Source: Pseudomonas protegens (lineage in GTDB: Bacteria; Pseudomonadota; Gammaproteobacteria; Pseudomonadales; Pseudomonadaceae). Taken from it: a DNA stretch of 64,000 nt. The notes beneath the pieces are model-generated. The model did no database searches. It was not told the DNA's origin and was given only the letters and a program-made list of their open reading frames with translations. Of this stretch, positions 27,118 to 36,059 are shown in pieces. Where the stretch lies: positions 3,658,001 to 3,722,000 of the forward strand of contig NZ_CP060201.1 in the NCBI RefSeq assembly GCF_013407925.2. Direction: 5' to 3'. Numbering within the stretch: position 1 is the first letter of the stretch; every line of letters begins with the position of its first letter. A program made the position numbers and the translations under genes.

Positions 27118-30100
27118 CTACGATTTTACCGGAACATAACGCTCTGAGCTGCCCCTAGCCCAATCATCGCTCCAATGAACCATCTGCGGTTTGCCGTGCT
27201 TTTGCCACACTACACCTTCTGAACGTCGCCGGGATGCATGTTCATTATCACCGCCCGGCCATGCGCTTCGCTCCATCACAAAGATCCATACGCAAGCGAG
27301 CCCATCTTCCTCCAGGAATGTCTGGAAAAGCTGCTGGTCGATAAGCGCGTGCGAGCCATCACCTGGGCTTCTACCGCAAACGAAGCGCGTTTCCCCTGCT
27401 TGATCCACATAGATGTTTGGATCTTCACGATGGGGCTTTAAGTTAAGCCTCTGCGCAAGCCAGGGTGCCGGTATCAAAGCTTGAGCGCCTTCGGGCATTG
27501 AGACATCCAAGTGTGATTCCCAATAGTGCCGGAAGCACGGATAGGCAATCTCTACTTCACCTAAGTCGTGAAATTCGTAGGTTGACCATTGCTCTTGAGC
27601 CCATGTCGAGCGCCATGGAGCCTCTCTGAGATAGCCATCGTTGGTGAAATCACGGGAAGTCCATGAGTCCACGTCCAACTTTTGCTTTTTTTGGATGTAA
27701 TCGAGGAGCTGTTGTTCGTCCTCCTGCCTCACCAACACCGGCAGCAGGAAGCGCCACTGTTGTTGCCTGGAGCCGTGATCCCCGCCTTCCTTCTCTGGAT
27801 ACTTCACCGTCACAGAGCGGTGTTCGTGTAGGACTACCCAAGCTGCACGGTTTGAATCAGTACGGGTTACCAGGTTTTCTATGCCGTCGGAGGGTTCCTC
27901 CTCGAATGGCCATTTCCCCACGTCGTTTTCGACAGTCTCCCGTATGGATATCCGAAACTCATCGATCACCGGATGGCGTACATCAGGCCGGCTGTGCTCG
28001 TCAGTGAGCAGGATGGTTGGATCTATGTCGCGATGAGTGCCGATGTCTAGAGGGCTGGCATAACGACGTGCCCCCTGTTCACTCGTCTCAGATAACCACT
28101 TGTTGTCGGCAAGGCTACAGAGAAGCTCATCGAGGGCAAGCCACTGGTATTTTTTCCCGATTCGCTCGATCAATGGTCGATTGCGACTGTAGTCAGACCG
28201 ACCCGAACGATCATCTGGAAACAGCTTTTTTGTCCAACCCAGCCCATATGCTCGTTTGGCCACCCAACGCTGTGCCGCCTGTATGTCGACGTGAGGTAGC
28301 CTTTCAACCCCAGCCGCCGAGGGTTTGAAGCGTTTTTTATACTCCTTTCTATATCTTGCCCGCTCTTCAGGGCTCAAAACATCCAGCAGCAGGTTTTCAG
28401 CTCTCGTGAAGTAGGTTGAGCGCTCACTAACATCTTGCTCAGAAAGCTTGAGCCTGAGATCCCTGAAGGCATTAGGCCTGAAATCGTTCATCAATTTGAG
28501 GATGTCGATCCGTAGGTCGGAATGATTAATGACCTCATCCTCGAACCGCTCATATACCTGTGTGGCGCTCAGAGGTTCAGGCAAATCCAGTGCTACATTC
28601 AAGAATGAGCTGACCCTCGGCTGGATCTCATAACTGGCAAAATCGCCACCCCATCCTGCGCAGGAATCTTGGATCTGCGAGTCTCCAGCCCGCTTCGCCA
28701 CTTTTTCGAGGGCGTCTTCGGACACTGACAGCCTGATGTTTTTGGACTGATAAGGCGGCATTGCTTTCACTATATCGACCTGTTTGGGCAGGTGATCATT
28801 TAGTAGTGCGTGCTCGATAATGCCGAGCGCGCTGTCCCTGAGTAAAATCGAGAGCGGAACGTTCTCTCTGTCGAAGACCTCGTTGTACGCGATCTCCGAA
28901 TAGGTGCGCAGTCGATGCTGCTCTGGATCTATGCAGCATGCTCCAAAGGCGGCTGTATGTAGGCGCTCGAGGACGTAGAGATCGTCTACCTTACTGAAGT
29001 CCCTGCAAAGCATTCCATACAGGCTGGGATTCCAGATCATGAGCGACGTAAGCGCCTTTGTTGCTCGGTCTCGCAGCTCACGGTGGGAGCAAGTAAAAAA
29101 CCAGGTCAATGTTATTGCGCAGAGGTACTGGACTTCTGGGTCGGTTTGATTGCTTTGCTCGAAGGCACTCCATTCGATCAATCGTCGACCGGTATTCTCC
29201 TCATCCATGGGCAGGAAATTCAGCTGAGCAGTCCATGTAGAGTCCCGTTTGGGCATGCTCTGAGCAGCAAGTCGGTTGTGCAGGAATTTCGCATTCCACG
29301 GGTGACCTACACTTGCACTCACTTGAAGAATGATATCTAAATGTTCTTCGTTTTCAGATAGAAAGTGCTCAAAGAGTTCAAGTGTACGGTTGCTAAACGA
29401 TTCATTAGCTCGCCACCGCAAACTTTCTATAAACGCATTGGCGCTAGAATCGTCGTTTGCCCATCGATTTGCGCCGCCAGGCATGACATCGAGAAGCTCC
29501 TTTTGGAAACGCTCAGGTAACTGTACGGAAAGTGCTTCCGCCAAACCGGCCCACTTGGGATGAAGCCGCTTTCCACTGTGAATGAACTGGAGTGAGCCGT
29601 TTATTAAAGCTTCTGCGGGGTCTTTGACTTCGTCTAGAAGCCCCGAAGCCATCAAATAATCCTGTAGCCTCTGGAAGCTAAAGCGGACAATGTCTTCCGA
29701 CGATTCGAATGGGTCGATACCTTTGCTTTTTGGATCTGGATCAATCCTGAACAAGCCACTTCGCTGAAGTACCTCAAACCAGGTTGTTCCTGACGGAGGT
29801 GGAAAGGCGTGAAACTTATCAGCAACGATGCGTATGGCGTGGGAGTAAGGAACGAAGTCTTGCCGCTGTGCGGCCATCTCCCTAGCAATCGATAAAAGGG
29901 CTTGATTGGTTGGTTTGACGAGATCATCGCTGCCGTCTCTACCGGCACCTAAGTGTCGAGCAATACTTCTCAGATAAAAGGAGAAGACCTGCTTAGTACC
30001 AGTTAATCCTCTCGGAAACCATTTTTTATTTTCTTTGTTCAGCGCAATACAGGCACTTCTCAAAAATAGCGGATTGACGAATTCCGCAGCTAGCCAGGGA

Positions 30101-31617
30101 ACATTAGGTTGTGAGATTCCTCGTTTACCTAGGTATATGCGAGCAGCGCGGGCCTGTTCTTCAGGGGTCACGAATCCGCGAATTAGAAAAGATGGGACTT
30201 TTTCGTCAAGGCTGGAAGGTATGACGTAAGGTGTATATTCACTTCTGCAACTGAACACAGCCAATAGGTTTTTATGCTTCTCGATCCTGGCGATGAACGC
30301 TGCAAGCTCCTTACGCCACAGGGTTATGCCAGATCCCTCATTTAGAGCATCAATCAGAATCAAGCCGCGCTTGCCCGTAACGTCTGCAGCAGCACTCAAT
30401 GCTTGAAGGAAAGCGTCAGGATCTATATCCCCAAGGCCTAAACGGTCAGTGACTTGGCTCCAGATACTTTCGTTAGTCAAATGTTGGCCGAGTATAAGGA
30501 CAACGACCCTGCCATCCGAGATGGCTTGCTGAGCAATGTTACCAAGTAAGTGAGATTTGCCGGTGCCGGCTTTTCCGTTAAGAAAAAAACTGTGGCTATG
30601 CTCTACAGACAAATATCTGTCTTGAAGTGATGACCTCAGTGCGTATGACGCGTCGCTAAGCTCGCTCAACTGATGTTCTAGGGATTCTAGAGACTCACTA
30701 CGGGGCTTTTTAGCATTGCGTCTCTCTTCCTTGGTTGTCCATGCCGTACGTTGGAGATCATGGACGCTGTCCGAGATTTGTTCGATGCATGCAAGGCATT
30801 CCGCCAGTGGCCAAGTAAGCCAAGCGTCAGGTGTGATTTTTACTTTAAGCGCATCAAGCTTTTTCACCTGGGATACAACGCTTTCCATGAGAGCGGTAGT
30901 GGAACTGCCCAATTCATTTTCGGTGTTGCTTATTTTTGCTAGAGCGCGGACTTTGTCGATCTTAGCTTGGAGCTCTGAAATGATGTCCTGATCGTGCAAA
31001 ATCACCTTGAATAGCTTTTCAATCCCAACTTCGACATGATCTTCAGGATGAAACCTTTCATCGAGAGACTTTACAGCCCAGTCGACTTTTTCTGACAACC
31101 AAGTTGGTGAGAATTCGATGTCCCCAAACCAGTATCTTCTCAGGCCTTCGGCATTTGATACGGAGAGTCGGTGAGTCAGGTCTGAGGCAGTCCAAGGAAC
31201 AAACTCCACTGTCTGACCCGATGGAACATAGGATGTCCATTTTTCCTTATGGGCTTCCCAATGTTCCCAACCTCTTCTGCCGCCCCCTTGCTTACCGCTC
31301 CTATCAGTCAGGTCGCAGGCTAACGCCACAACGTATTTGGTTAGCGATGGATGTGACTGAAGGGCGCGTTTGACGGAGTCGTCAATATTGGCCCAATCAA
31401 TGTCACCTGCTTTTAGATAGTATTTTGCCTGGTAACCGATTTCGCTCCCATCACTGAGCAACCAATAAGCTTCGATACCGCCATCCCCGCCGGCACCTTC
31501 TATTCGCCTAAATTCCGCGTCAGCGGCTGGTGCCTCTCGTCGTGCAAGCTGGCAAACGAGTTCTTCAAAGGCAAGCCGCTGTCCTGAATCCATGCCTCTG
31601 ATGCGTCTGTAGTCCAT
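27118..31617 (-). CDS. Avs-like STAND NTPase with N-terminal Mrr-type nuclease
   Basis: A 1499-residue protein. Residues ~1-150 are an Mrr-like PD-(D/E)XK nuclease: GAGGDGGIEAYW with Asp45, then GYQAKYY with Gln63 and Lys65. A linker with coiled-coil character follows, then a STAND/NACHT-like NTPase with Walker A GKAGTGKS (348-355), Walker B LILIDALNEG and an FSCRSEY sensor. The remaining ~1000 residues are helical repeats, likely the target sensor. This is the layout of Avs (AVAST) proteins, especially the Mrr-bearing Avs4 type, which bind phage structural proteins and cut DNA. An internal ATG at 31593 (MDSGQRLAFEELV) is an equally good start. The exact Avs class needs comparison. Confidence 0.82.
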   Translation of the reverse strand: MDYRRIRGMDSGQRLAFEELVCQLARREAPAADAEFRRIEGAGGDGGIEAYWLLSDGSEIGYQAKYYLKAGDIDWANIDDSVKRALQSHPSLTKYVVALACDLTDRSGKQGGGRRGWEHWEAHKEKWTSYVPSGQTVEFVPWTASDLTHRLSVSNAEGLRRYWFGDIEFSPTWLSEKVDWAVKSLDERFHPEDHVEVGIEKLFKVILHDQDIISELQAKIDKVRALAKISNTENELGSSTTALMESVVSQVKKLDALKVKITPDAWLTWPLAECLACIEQISDSVHDLQRTAWTTKEERRNAKKPRSESLESLEHQLSELSDASYALRSSLQDRYLSVEHSHSFFLNGKAGTGKSHLLGNIAQQAISDGRVVVLILGQHLTNESIWSQVTDRLGLGDIDPDAFLQALSAAADVTGKRGLILIDALNEGSGITLWRKELAAFIARIEKHKNLLAVFSCRSEYTPYVIPSSLDEKVPSFLIRGFVTPEEQARAARIYLGKRGISQPNVPWLAAEFVNPLFLRSACIALNKENKKWFPRGLTGTKQVFSFYLRSIARHLGAGRDGSDDLVKPTNQALLSIAREMAAQRQDFVPYSHAIRIVADKFHAFPPPSGTTWFEVLQRSGLFRIDPDPKSKGIDPFESSEDIVRFSFQRLQDYLMASGLLDEVKDPAEALINGSLQFIHSGKRLHPKWAGLAEALSVQLPERFQKELLDVMPGGANRWANDDSSANAFIESLRWRANESFSNRTLELFEHFLSENEEHLDIILQVSASVGHPWNAKFLHNRLAAQSMPKRDSTWTAQLNFLPMDEENTGRRLIEWSAFEQSNQTDPEVQYLCAITLTWFFTCSHRELRDRATKALTSLMIWNPSLYGMLCRDFSKVDDLYVLERLHTAAFGACCIDPEQHRLRTYSEIAYNEVFDRENVPLSILLRDSALGIIEHALLNDHLPKQVDIVKAMPPYQSKNIRLSVSEDALEKVAKRAGDSQIQDSCAGWGGDFASYEIQPRVSSFLNVALDLPEPLSATQVYERFEDEVINHSDLRIDILKLMNDFRPNAFRDLRLKLSEQDVSERSTYFTRAENLLLDVLSPEERARYRKEYKKRFKPSAAGVERLPHVDIQAAQRWVAKRAYGLGWTKKLFPDDRSGRSDYSRNRPLIERIGKKYQWLALDELLCSLADNKWLSETSEQGARRYASPLDIGTHRDIDPTILLTDEHSRPDVRHPVIDEFRISIRETVENDVGKWPFEEEPSDGIENLVTRTDSNRAAWVVLHEHRSVTVKYPEKEGGDHGSRQQQWRFLLPVLVRQEDEQQLLDYIQKKQKLDVDSWTSRDFTNDGYLREAPWRSTWAQEQWSTYEFHDLGEVEIAYPCFRHYWESHLDVSMPEGAQALIPAPWLAQRLNLKPHREDPNIYVDQAGETRFVCGRSPGDGSHALIDQQLFQTFLEEDGLACVWIFVMERSAWPGGDNEHASRRRSEGVVWQKHGKPQMVHWSDDWARGSSERYVPVKS

Positions 31618-31962
31618 GGAGTGTCCGTTGCAAAATCAGGTTGTCGTAATGGCAGATCGCCTGCGCCGAGTGTATACGTTACAGGCGGCTCGGCGTGACT
31701 TGACCATCGACGAGGAGACGTTCCCAGCTGGGAGGTTGGTCGAGCTGAGGTCTTCAGATACCGGCAGCAGGGACGTGGGCAGAGCGACACGTTTTCCTAG
31801 ACATTCACCGTGGGTAGGGCCTGCACAAGAATGTGCAATCAATGAGCGCAAGTGCTTGTTATCTATAGCGTAATGTGCAATTATAATCATGCACTTCGAG
31901 ATGATCTGGGTATTGCCTACGATTCTCATCGTAGTGTGCATAAAATGGGTAGCACGAAATTC
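31618..31962. other. Island right end / junction with thyA
   Basis: No credible gene. The last ~140 bp carry repeated TGTGCA-type words: AATGTGCAAT at 31830-31839 and 31872-31881, ATGCAC near 31889, and GTGTGCA near 31934. The core thyA homology begins at 31963. This is where recombinase sites of the island's right end would be expected. Confidence 0.5.
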
Positions 31963-32277
31963 CTGGGCACGCCGTTCAACCTCACCGAGGGCGCCGCGCT
32001 GCTGAGCCTGATCGGCCGCCTGACCGGCTACACACCGCGCTGGTTCACCTATTTCATCGGTGATGCCCACGTCTACGAAAACCACCTGGACATGCTCAAC
32101 GAACAGCTCAAGCGCGAGCCGTTCCCGATGCCCAAACTGGTGATTTCCGAGCGTGTGCCGGAGTTCGCCAAGACCGGCGTCTACCAGCCGGAGTGGCTGC
32201 AACTGATCGAACCGAGCGACTTTTCCCTGGAAGGCTACGAGCACCACGCGCCAATGACCGCGCCGATGGCCGTTTAA
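31963..32277 (+). pseudogene. thyA: thyA 3' fragment (thymidylate synthase, N-terminal two-thirds absent)
   Basis: From 31963 the frame encodes [38 protein letters not shown], and ends [11 protein letters not shown]: the C-terminal ~104 residues of Pseudomonas ThyA, including the nucleotide-binding His/Tyr region. The preceding residues (HKMGSTKF) are not thymidylate synthase; the expected LYIRSNDLG is missing. Full ThyA is ~320 residues and includes the catalytic Cys, so this piece cannot be active. The frame does continue open to an ATG at 31945 and beyond, but that is fortuitous. An intact or rebuilt thyA may lie at the other island end. Confidence 0.85.
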
Positions 32278-32467
32278 GCCCCCACCTGCTGTGCCAGGGG
32301 CCGCGTGGCTGATGCCGCGCGGCCCTTGTCGATTGACCCTGTAGCCTTTATCGACCTGTGCCCGGAGCTGTTCCGGGCATGACTGTGCCTGGCGGCCAGC
32401 TACGCTCTGAGGAGTGGCCCTGCCAGACACCGGGCGTCGCCCTTGTGAACTTCAACGTGAGCCGCGA

Positions 32468-33055
32468 ATGGAAGAACTCAATCACAGCCTGTTCCTGGCC
32501 ATCAACGCCAGTGCCGGTGCGTCAATGCCGATGCGTACACTGGCGGTTTTCTTCGCGCAATGGCTGGTGCTCAGCGTGCCGTTACTGCTGGCGGTGCTCT
32601 GGGTTTTCGGTGAGCGCCGCCAGTGCATGATCGTGCTGCTGGCGACCCTCGGCATCGTGCTGGCCCTGGCCAGCAATTGGCTGATCCGTGAGCTGTGGTT
32701 CCATCCGCGGCCCTTCATGATCGACCTGGGGCAGAACTTCCTCGCCCATGCGCCCGGCGCGTCCTTCCCCAGCGATCACGCCAGCGGCATGTTCGCCATG
32801 GCGTTCGCGCTGATCCTCGCGCGCCTGCGCAAGGCCGGGCTGGTGATGCTGGGCCTGGCGCTGCTGGTGGGCTGGGCCCGGGTCTACCTCGGGGTGCATT
32901 TCCCCTTCGATATTCTCGGTGGCTGCCTGGTGGGGCTGCTCAGCGCCTGGCTGGTGCGCCAGGGCCTGGCCTGGCGGCAGTTTGACCAGCGGCTGCTGGC
33001 GCTGCTCGAGGGGACTTATCTGCGGCTGATCGGCAGCGCGCGGCGCGGCGCCTGA
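32468..33055 (+). CDS. PAP2-family phosphatase, probable undecaprenyl-diphosphatase
   Basis: A 195-residue inner-membrane protein with about five helices and the three PAP2 motifs: LWFHPRPF (KX6RP-type), PSDHASG and RVYLGVHFPFDILGG. BcrC-like members remove a phosphate from undecaprenyl diphosphate to recycle the lipid carrier for peptidoglycan. The ATG at 32468 begins MEELNHSLFLAIN, the usual start for this group. Base composition is typical core. Confidence 0.88.
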   Translation: MEELNHSLFLAINASAGASMPMRTLAVFFAQWLVLSVPLLLAVLWVFGERRQCMIVLLATLGIVLALASNWLIRELWFHPRPFMIDLGQNFLAHAPGASFPSDHASGMFAMAFALILARLRKAGLVMLGLALLVGWARVYLGVHFPFDILGGCLVGLLSAWLVRQGLAWRQFDQRLLALLEGTYLRLIGSARRGA

Positions 33056-33070
33056 GGCCGCGCCCGGGGC

Positions 33071-33520
33071 TCAGTGCCCGTGGCTGCGGCCGACGTGCGA
33101 GGGTTCGGCTTCGTTGGGGGCCACCGAACCGCTGACTTCCAGGCGCTGGAGGATGCCGCAGTGATCCTGGTCCGGCCCTTCGCTGCAGCGCTGACGCAGG
33201 TCCAGCAGTTGCTCCTGGAGCACCAGGAGCCCGTCGATGCGCGCCTTGACGTGATGGATATGCTCGTCGATCAGGGCGTTGACGCTGGCGCACTGGCCTT
33301 CCGGGCTGTCCCGCAGGTTGAGCAGGCTGCGGATTTCCTCAAGGGTCATGTCCAGGCTGCGGCAATTGCGGATAAAGGTCAGGCGCTCGGTGTGGGCCTG
33401 GGTGTAGAGGCGGTAGTTGCCTTCGCTGCGGGCCGGTTCCGGCAGCAGTCCTTCGCGCTCGTAGTAGCGGATGGTCTCGACCTGACAGTCGGTGAGTTTC
33501 GCCAGTTCGCCAATCTTCAT
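33071..33520 (-). CDS. cadR: CadR, Cd(II)/Pb(II)-responsive MerR-type regulator
   Basis: A 149-residue MerR-family activator: N-terminal winged helix MKIGELAKLTDCQVETIRYYEREGLL, dimerisation helix with Cys near residue 77 (GQCASVNALIDEHI), metal-site Cys in DQDHCGILQRL, and a His-rich tail ending HVGRSHGH. It is divergent from cadA and controls it through the dyad at 33547-33567. The start at 33520 is set by the conserved MKIGELA. Confidence 0.94.
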   Translation of the reverse strand: MKIGELAKLTDCQVETIRYYEREGLLPEPARSEGNYRLYTQAHTERLTFIRNCRSLDMTLEEIRSLLNLRDSPEGQCASVNALIDEHIHHVKARIDGLLVLQEQLLDLRQRCSEGPDQDHCGILQRLEVSGSVAPNEAEPSHVGRSHGH

Positions 33521-33543
33521 TGCCGTCGTCTCCGAATGGGTGC

Positions 33544-33567
33544 TTGACCCTATAGTGGCTACAGGGT
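33544..33567. promoter_or_regulatory. CadR operator / cadA promoter
   Basis: ACCCT (33547-33551) and AGGGT (33563-33567) form the dyad known for CadR, overlapping a -35-like TTGACC (33544-33549). The long-spacer promoter typical of MerR activators would drive cadA, whose start is at 33609. Confidence 0.8.
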
Positions 33568-33608
33568 GTTCACTTGGCAACAAGCACCTTTATACGGACG
33601 CGACCCCG

Positions 33609-35930
33609 ATGAGCGACTCCATTCACAACCCGCGCAAGCCCGACGCCCAGCACGCCCATGCTGATCACGATCACGATCACGATCACGATCACGGCCATGC
33701 CCACCCACCGGCGGGCAAGCTGCAGCCGGTCAAGGCTCACGACCACGCCGCCCATGGCGCTTCCTGCTGCGGTGCCGCCGGTCCGGCGCCGTCCAGGGTC
33801 ACCTTGAGCGAAACCCCGAGCGCCGGCGCGCGCCTGAGCAGCTTTCGCATCGAGGCCATGGACTGCCCCACCGAACAGACCCTGATCCAGAACAAGCTGG
33901 GCAAGCTGGCGGGGGTCCAGGCCCTGGAATTCAACCTGATGAACCGCGTGCTGGGGGTGACCCACGACCTGCCGAGCACCGCGCCGATCATCGACGCGGT
34001 CAAATCCCTGGGCATGCACGCCGAGCCGCTGCAGCAGGAGGGCGCCGAAGTCGCGCCTGCCGCCGCGCCGGTGAAGAAAGCCTGGTGGCCCCTGGCGCTG
34101 TCGGGTATCGGCGCGCTGGCCGCCGAAGTCATTCACTTCACCAGTGCCGCGCCCGATTGGGTGATCGCGCTGGTGGCCCTGGTGTCGATCCTCAGCGGCG
34201 GCCTGGGCACCTACAAGAAGGGCTGGATTGCCCTGAAGAACCGCAACCTCAACATCAATGCCCTGATGAGCATCGCCGTGACCGGCGCGGTGCTGATCGG
34301 CCAGTGGCCGGAAGCGGCGATGGTGATGTTCCTGTTCACCGTGGCCGAGCTGATCGAGGCCCGCTCCCTGGACCGGGCGCGCAACGCCATCAGCGGCCTG
34401 ATGCAGATGACCCCGGAAAAGGTCACGGTGCAGCAGGCCGATGGCACTTGGCGCGAAGTGGAAGCGAAAAGCGTCGAGCTGGGCGCCTTGGTGCGGGTTC
34501 GTCCCGGCGAGCGCGTCGGTCTGGACGGCGAGGTGGTGTCCGGCAGCTCCACCATCGATCAGGCGCCGATCACCGGTGAAAGCCTGCCGGTGGAAAAGAC
34601 CGTGGGCGACAAGGTGTTCGCCGGCACCATCAACCAGGCCGGCTCCCTGGAATACCGGGTGAGCGCCGCCGCCAACAACTCGACCCTGGCGCGGATCATC
34701 CACGCCGTGGAGCAGGCCCAGGGCGCACGGGCGCCGACCCAGCGCTTCGTCGATACCTTCTCGAAAATCTACACCCCGGCGGTATTCGCCTTCGCCCTGG
34801 CGATGGCGCTGATCCCGCCGCTGTTCATGGCCGGCGCCTGGTTCGACTGGATCTACCGCGCCCTGGTGCTGCTGGTGGTGGCCTGCCCGTGCGCCCTGGT
34901 GATCTCCACCCCGGTGAGCATTGTCAGCGGCCTGGCAGCGGCGGCGCGCAAAGGCATCCTGGTCAAGGGCGGGGTCTACCTGGAAGGTGGCTACAAGCTC
35001 GATTACCTGGCCTTGGACAAGACCGGCACCATCACCCACGGCAAGCCGGTGCAGACCGACTTCCTGGCCCTGGACCCACTGGCGCAGGACACGGCTCCGG
35101 CCCTGGCCGCGAGCCTGGCGGGGCGTTCCGACCACCCGGTGTCCCTGGCCATTGCCCGCGCGGCTGTGGATAAACAGCTGGCCATGCACCCTGTGGATAA
35201 CTTCGCAGCCCTGGCCGGGCGCGGAGTGCGCGGGGAAATCAACGGCCAGCTCTATCACCTGGGCAACCACCGCCTGGCGGAAGAGCTGGGCCTGTGCTCC
35301 CCGGCCCTGGAAGAAAAACTCTTTGCCCTGGAGCAGCAGGGCAAGACCGTGGTCCTGTTGCTGGACAGCAACGGCCCGCTGGCGCTGTTCGCCGTGGCCG
35401 ATACGGTCAAGGAATCCAGCCGCGAAGCCATCCGGCAATTGCATGAGCTGGGGATCAAGACCCTGATGCTCACCGGCGACAACCCGCACACTGCCCAGGC
35501 CATCGCCGCTCAGGTAGGCATCGACCAGGCCCGGGGCGACCTGCTGCCCAGCGACAAGCTGCAAGCCATCGAAGACCTGTACGCTCAGGGCCACCGGGTC
35601 GGCATGGTCGGCGACGGCATCAACGACGCCCCGGCCCTGGCCCGGGCCGAGATCGGTTTCGCCATGGCCGCGGCCGGCACCGACACCGCCATCGAAACCG
35701 CGGATGTCGCCCTGATGGACGATGATCTGCGCAAGATCCCGGCGTTTATCCGCCTGTCGCGCCAGACCTCGGTGGTGCTCAAGCAAAATATCGCCCTGGC
35801 CCTGGTCATCAAGGCGATCTTTCTTGGGGTAACCTTTGCCGGGCTCGCCACCATGTGGATGGCGGTGTTCGCCGACATGGGCGTGAGCCTGTTGGTGGTG
35901 TTCAACGGCCTGCGCCTGCTGCGCAAATAG
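33609..35930 (+). CDS. cadA: Heavy-metal P1B-type ATPase (Cd/Zn/Pb efflux)
   Basis: A 773-residue inner-membrane ATPase. It has a His/Asp-rich N-terminus (HADHDHDHDHDHGHAH), an HMA-like domain (EAMDCPTEQTL), about eight helices, the actuator TGES, the metal-channel CPC (VVACPCALVIST), the phosphorylation site DKTGT and the hinge GDGINDAP. CPC with an AMDCP-type HMA indicates Zn2+/Cd2+/Pb2+ export. Start at 33609 (MSDSIHN); the longer frame runs into the cadR-cadA promoter region. Confidence 0.95.
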   Translation: MSDSIHNPRKPDAQHAHADHDHDHDHDHGHAHPPAGKLQPVKAHDHAAHGASCCGAAGPAPSRVTLSETPSAGARLSSFRIEAMDCPTEQTLIQNKLGKLAGVQALEFNLMNRVLGVTHDLPSTAPIIDAVKSLGMHAEPLQQEGAEVAPAAAPVKKAWWPLALSGIGALAAEVIHFTSAAPDWVIALVALVSILSGGLGTYKKGWIALKNRNLNINALMSIAVTGAVLIGQWPEAAMVMFLFTVAELIEARSLDRARNAISGLMQMTPEKVTVQQADGTWREVEAKSVELGALVRVRPGERVGLDGEVVSGSSTIDQAPITGESLPVEKTVGDKVFAGTINQAGSLEYRVSAAANNSTLARIIHAVEQAQGARAPTQRFVDTFSKIYTPAVFAFALAMALIPPLFMAGAWFDWIYRALVLLVVACPCALVISTPVSIVSGLAAAARKGILVKGGVYLEGGYKLDYLALDKTGTITHGKPVQTDFLALDPLAQDTAPALAASLAGRSDHPVSLAIARAAVDKQLAMHPVDNFAALAGRGVRGEINGQLYHLGNHRLAEELGLCSPALEEKLFALEQQGKTVVLLLDSNGPLALFAVADTVKESSREAIRQLHELGIKTLMLTGDNPHTAQAIAAQVGIDQARGDLLPSDKLQAIEDLYAQGHRVGMVGDGINDAPALARAEIGFAMAAAGTDTAIETADVALMDDDLRKIPAFIRLSRQTSVVLKQNIALALVIKAIFLGVTFAGLATMWMAVFADMGVSLLVVFNGLRLLRK

Positions 35931-35935
35931 GACAC

Positions 35936-36058
35936 GGTAGCGGCAAGCGGCAAGCGGCAAGCAACAAGCTACTGAGGAGAGAACCAGAGTGATGAACTCA
36001 CGCGCACCGGCTTCAGCTTGCGGCTTGCCGCTGCAAGCTTGCAGCTGCGACAAGCCGC
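35936..36058. repeat. GCGGCAAGC-type repeats
   Basis: Short tandem GCGGCAA units (35940-35961) and, after ~50 bp, the inverse GCTTGCGGCTTGCCGCTGCAAGCTTGCAGC. Together they can form an extended hairpin between cadA and the LysR gene, probably a terminator or REP-like element. A related block is at 46343-46434. Confidence 0.55.
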
Positions 36059-36059
36059 C

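Noticed and set aside
31852..32277. 141-residue frame as an intact gene
   Set aside because: Its first ~37 codons come from island DNA and do not resemble ThyA; the rest is only the C-terminal third of the enzyme.
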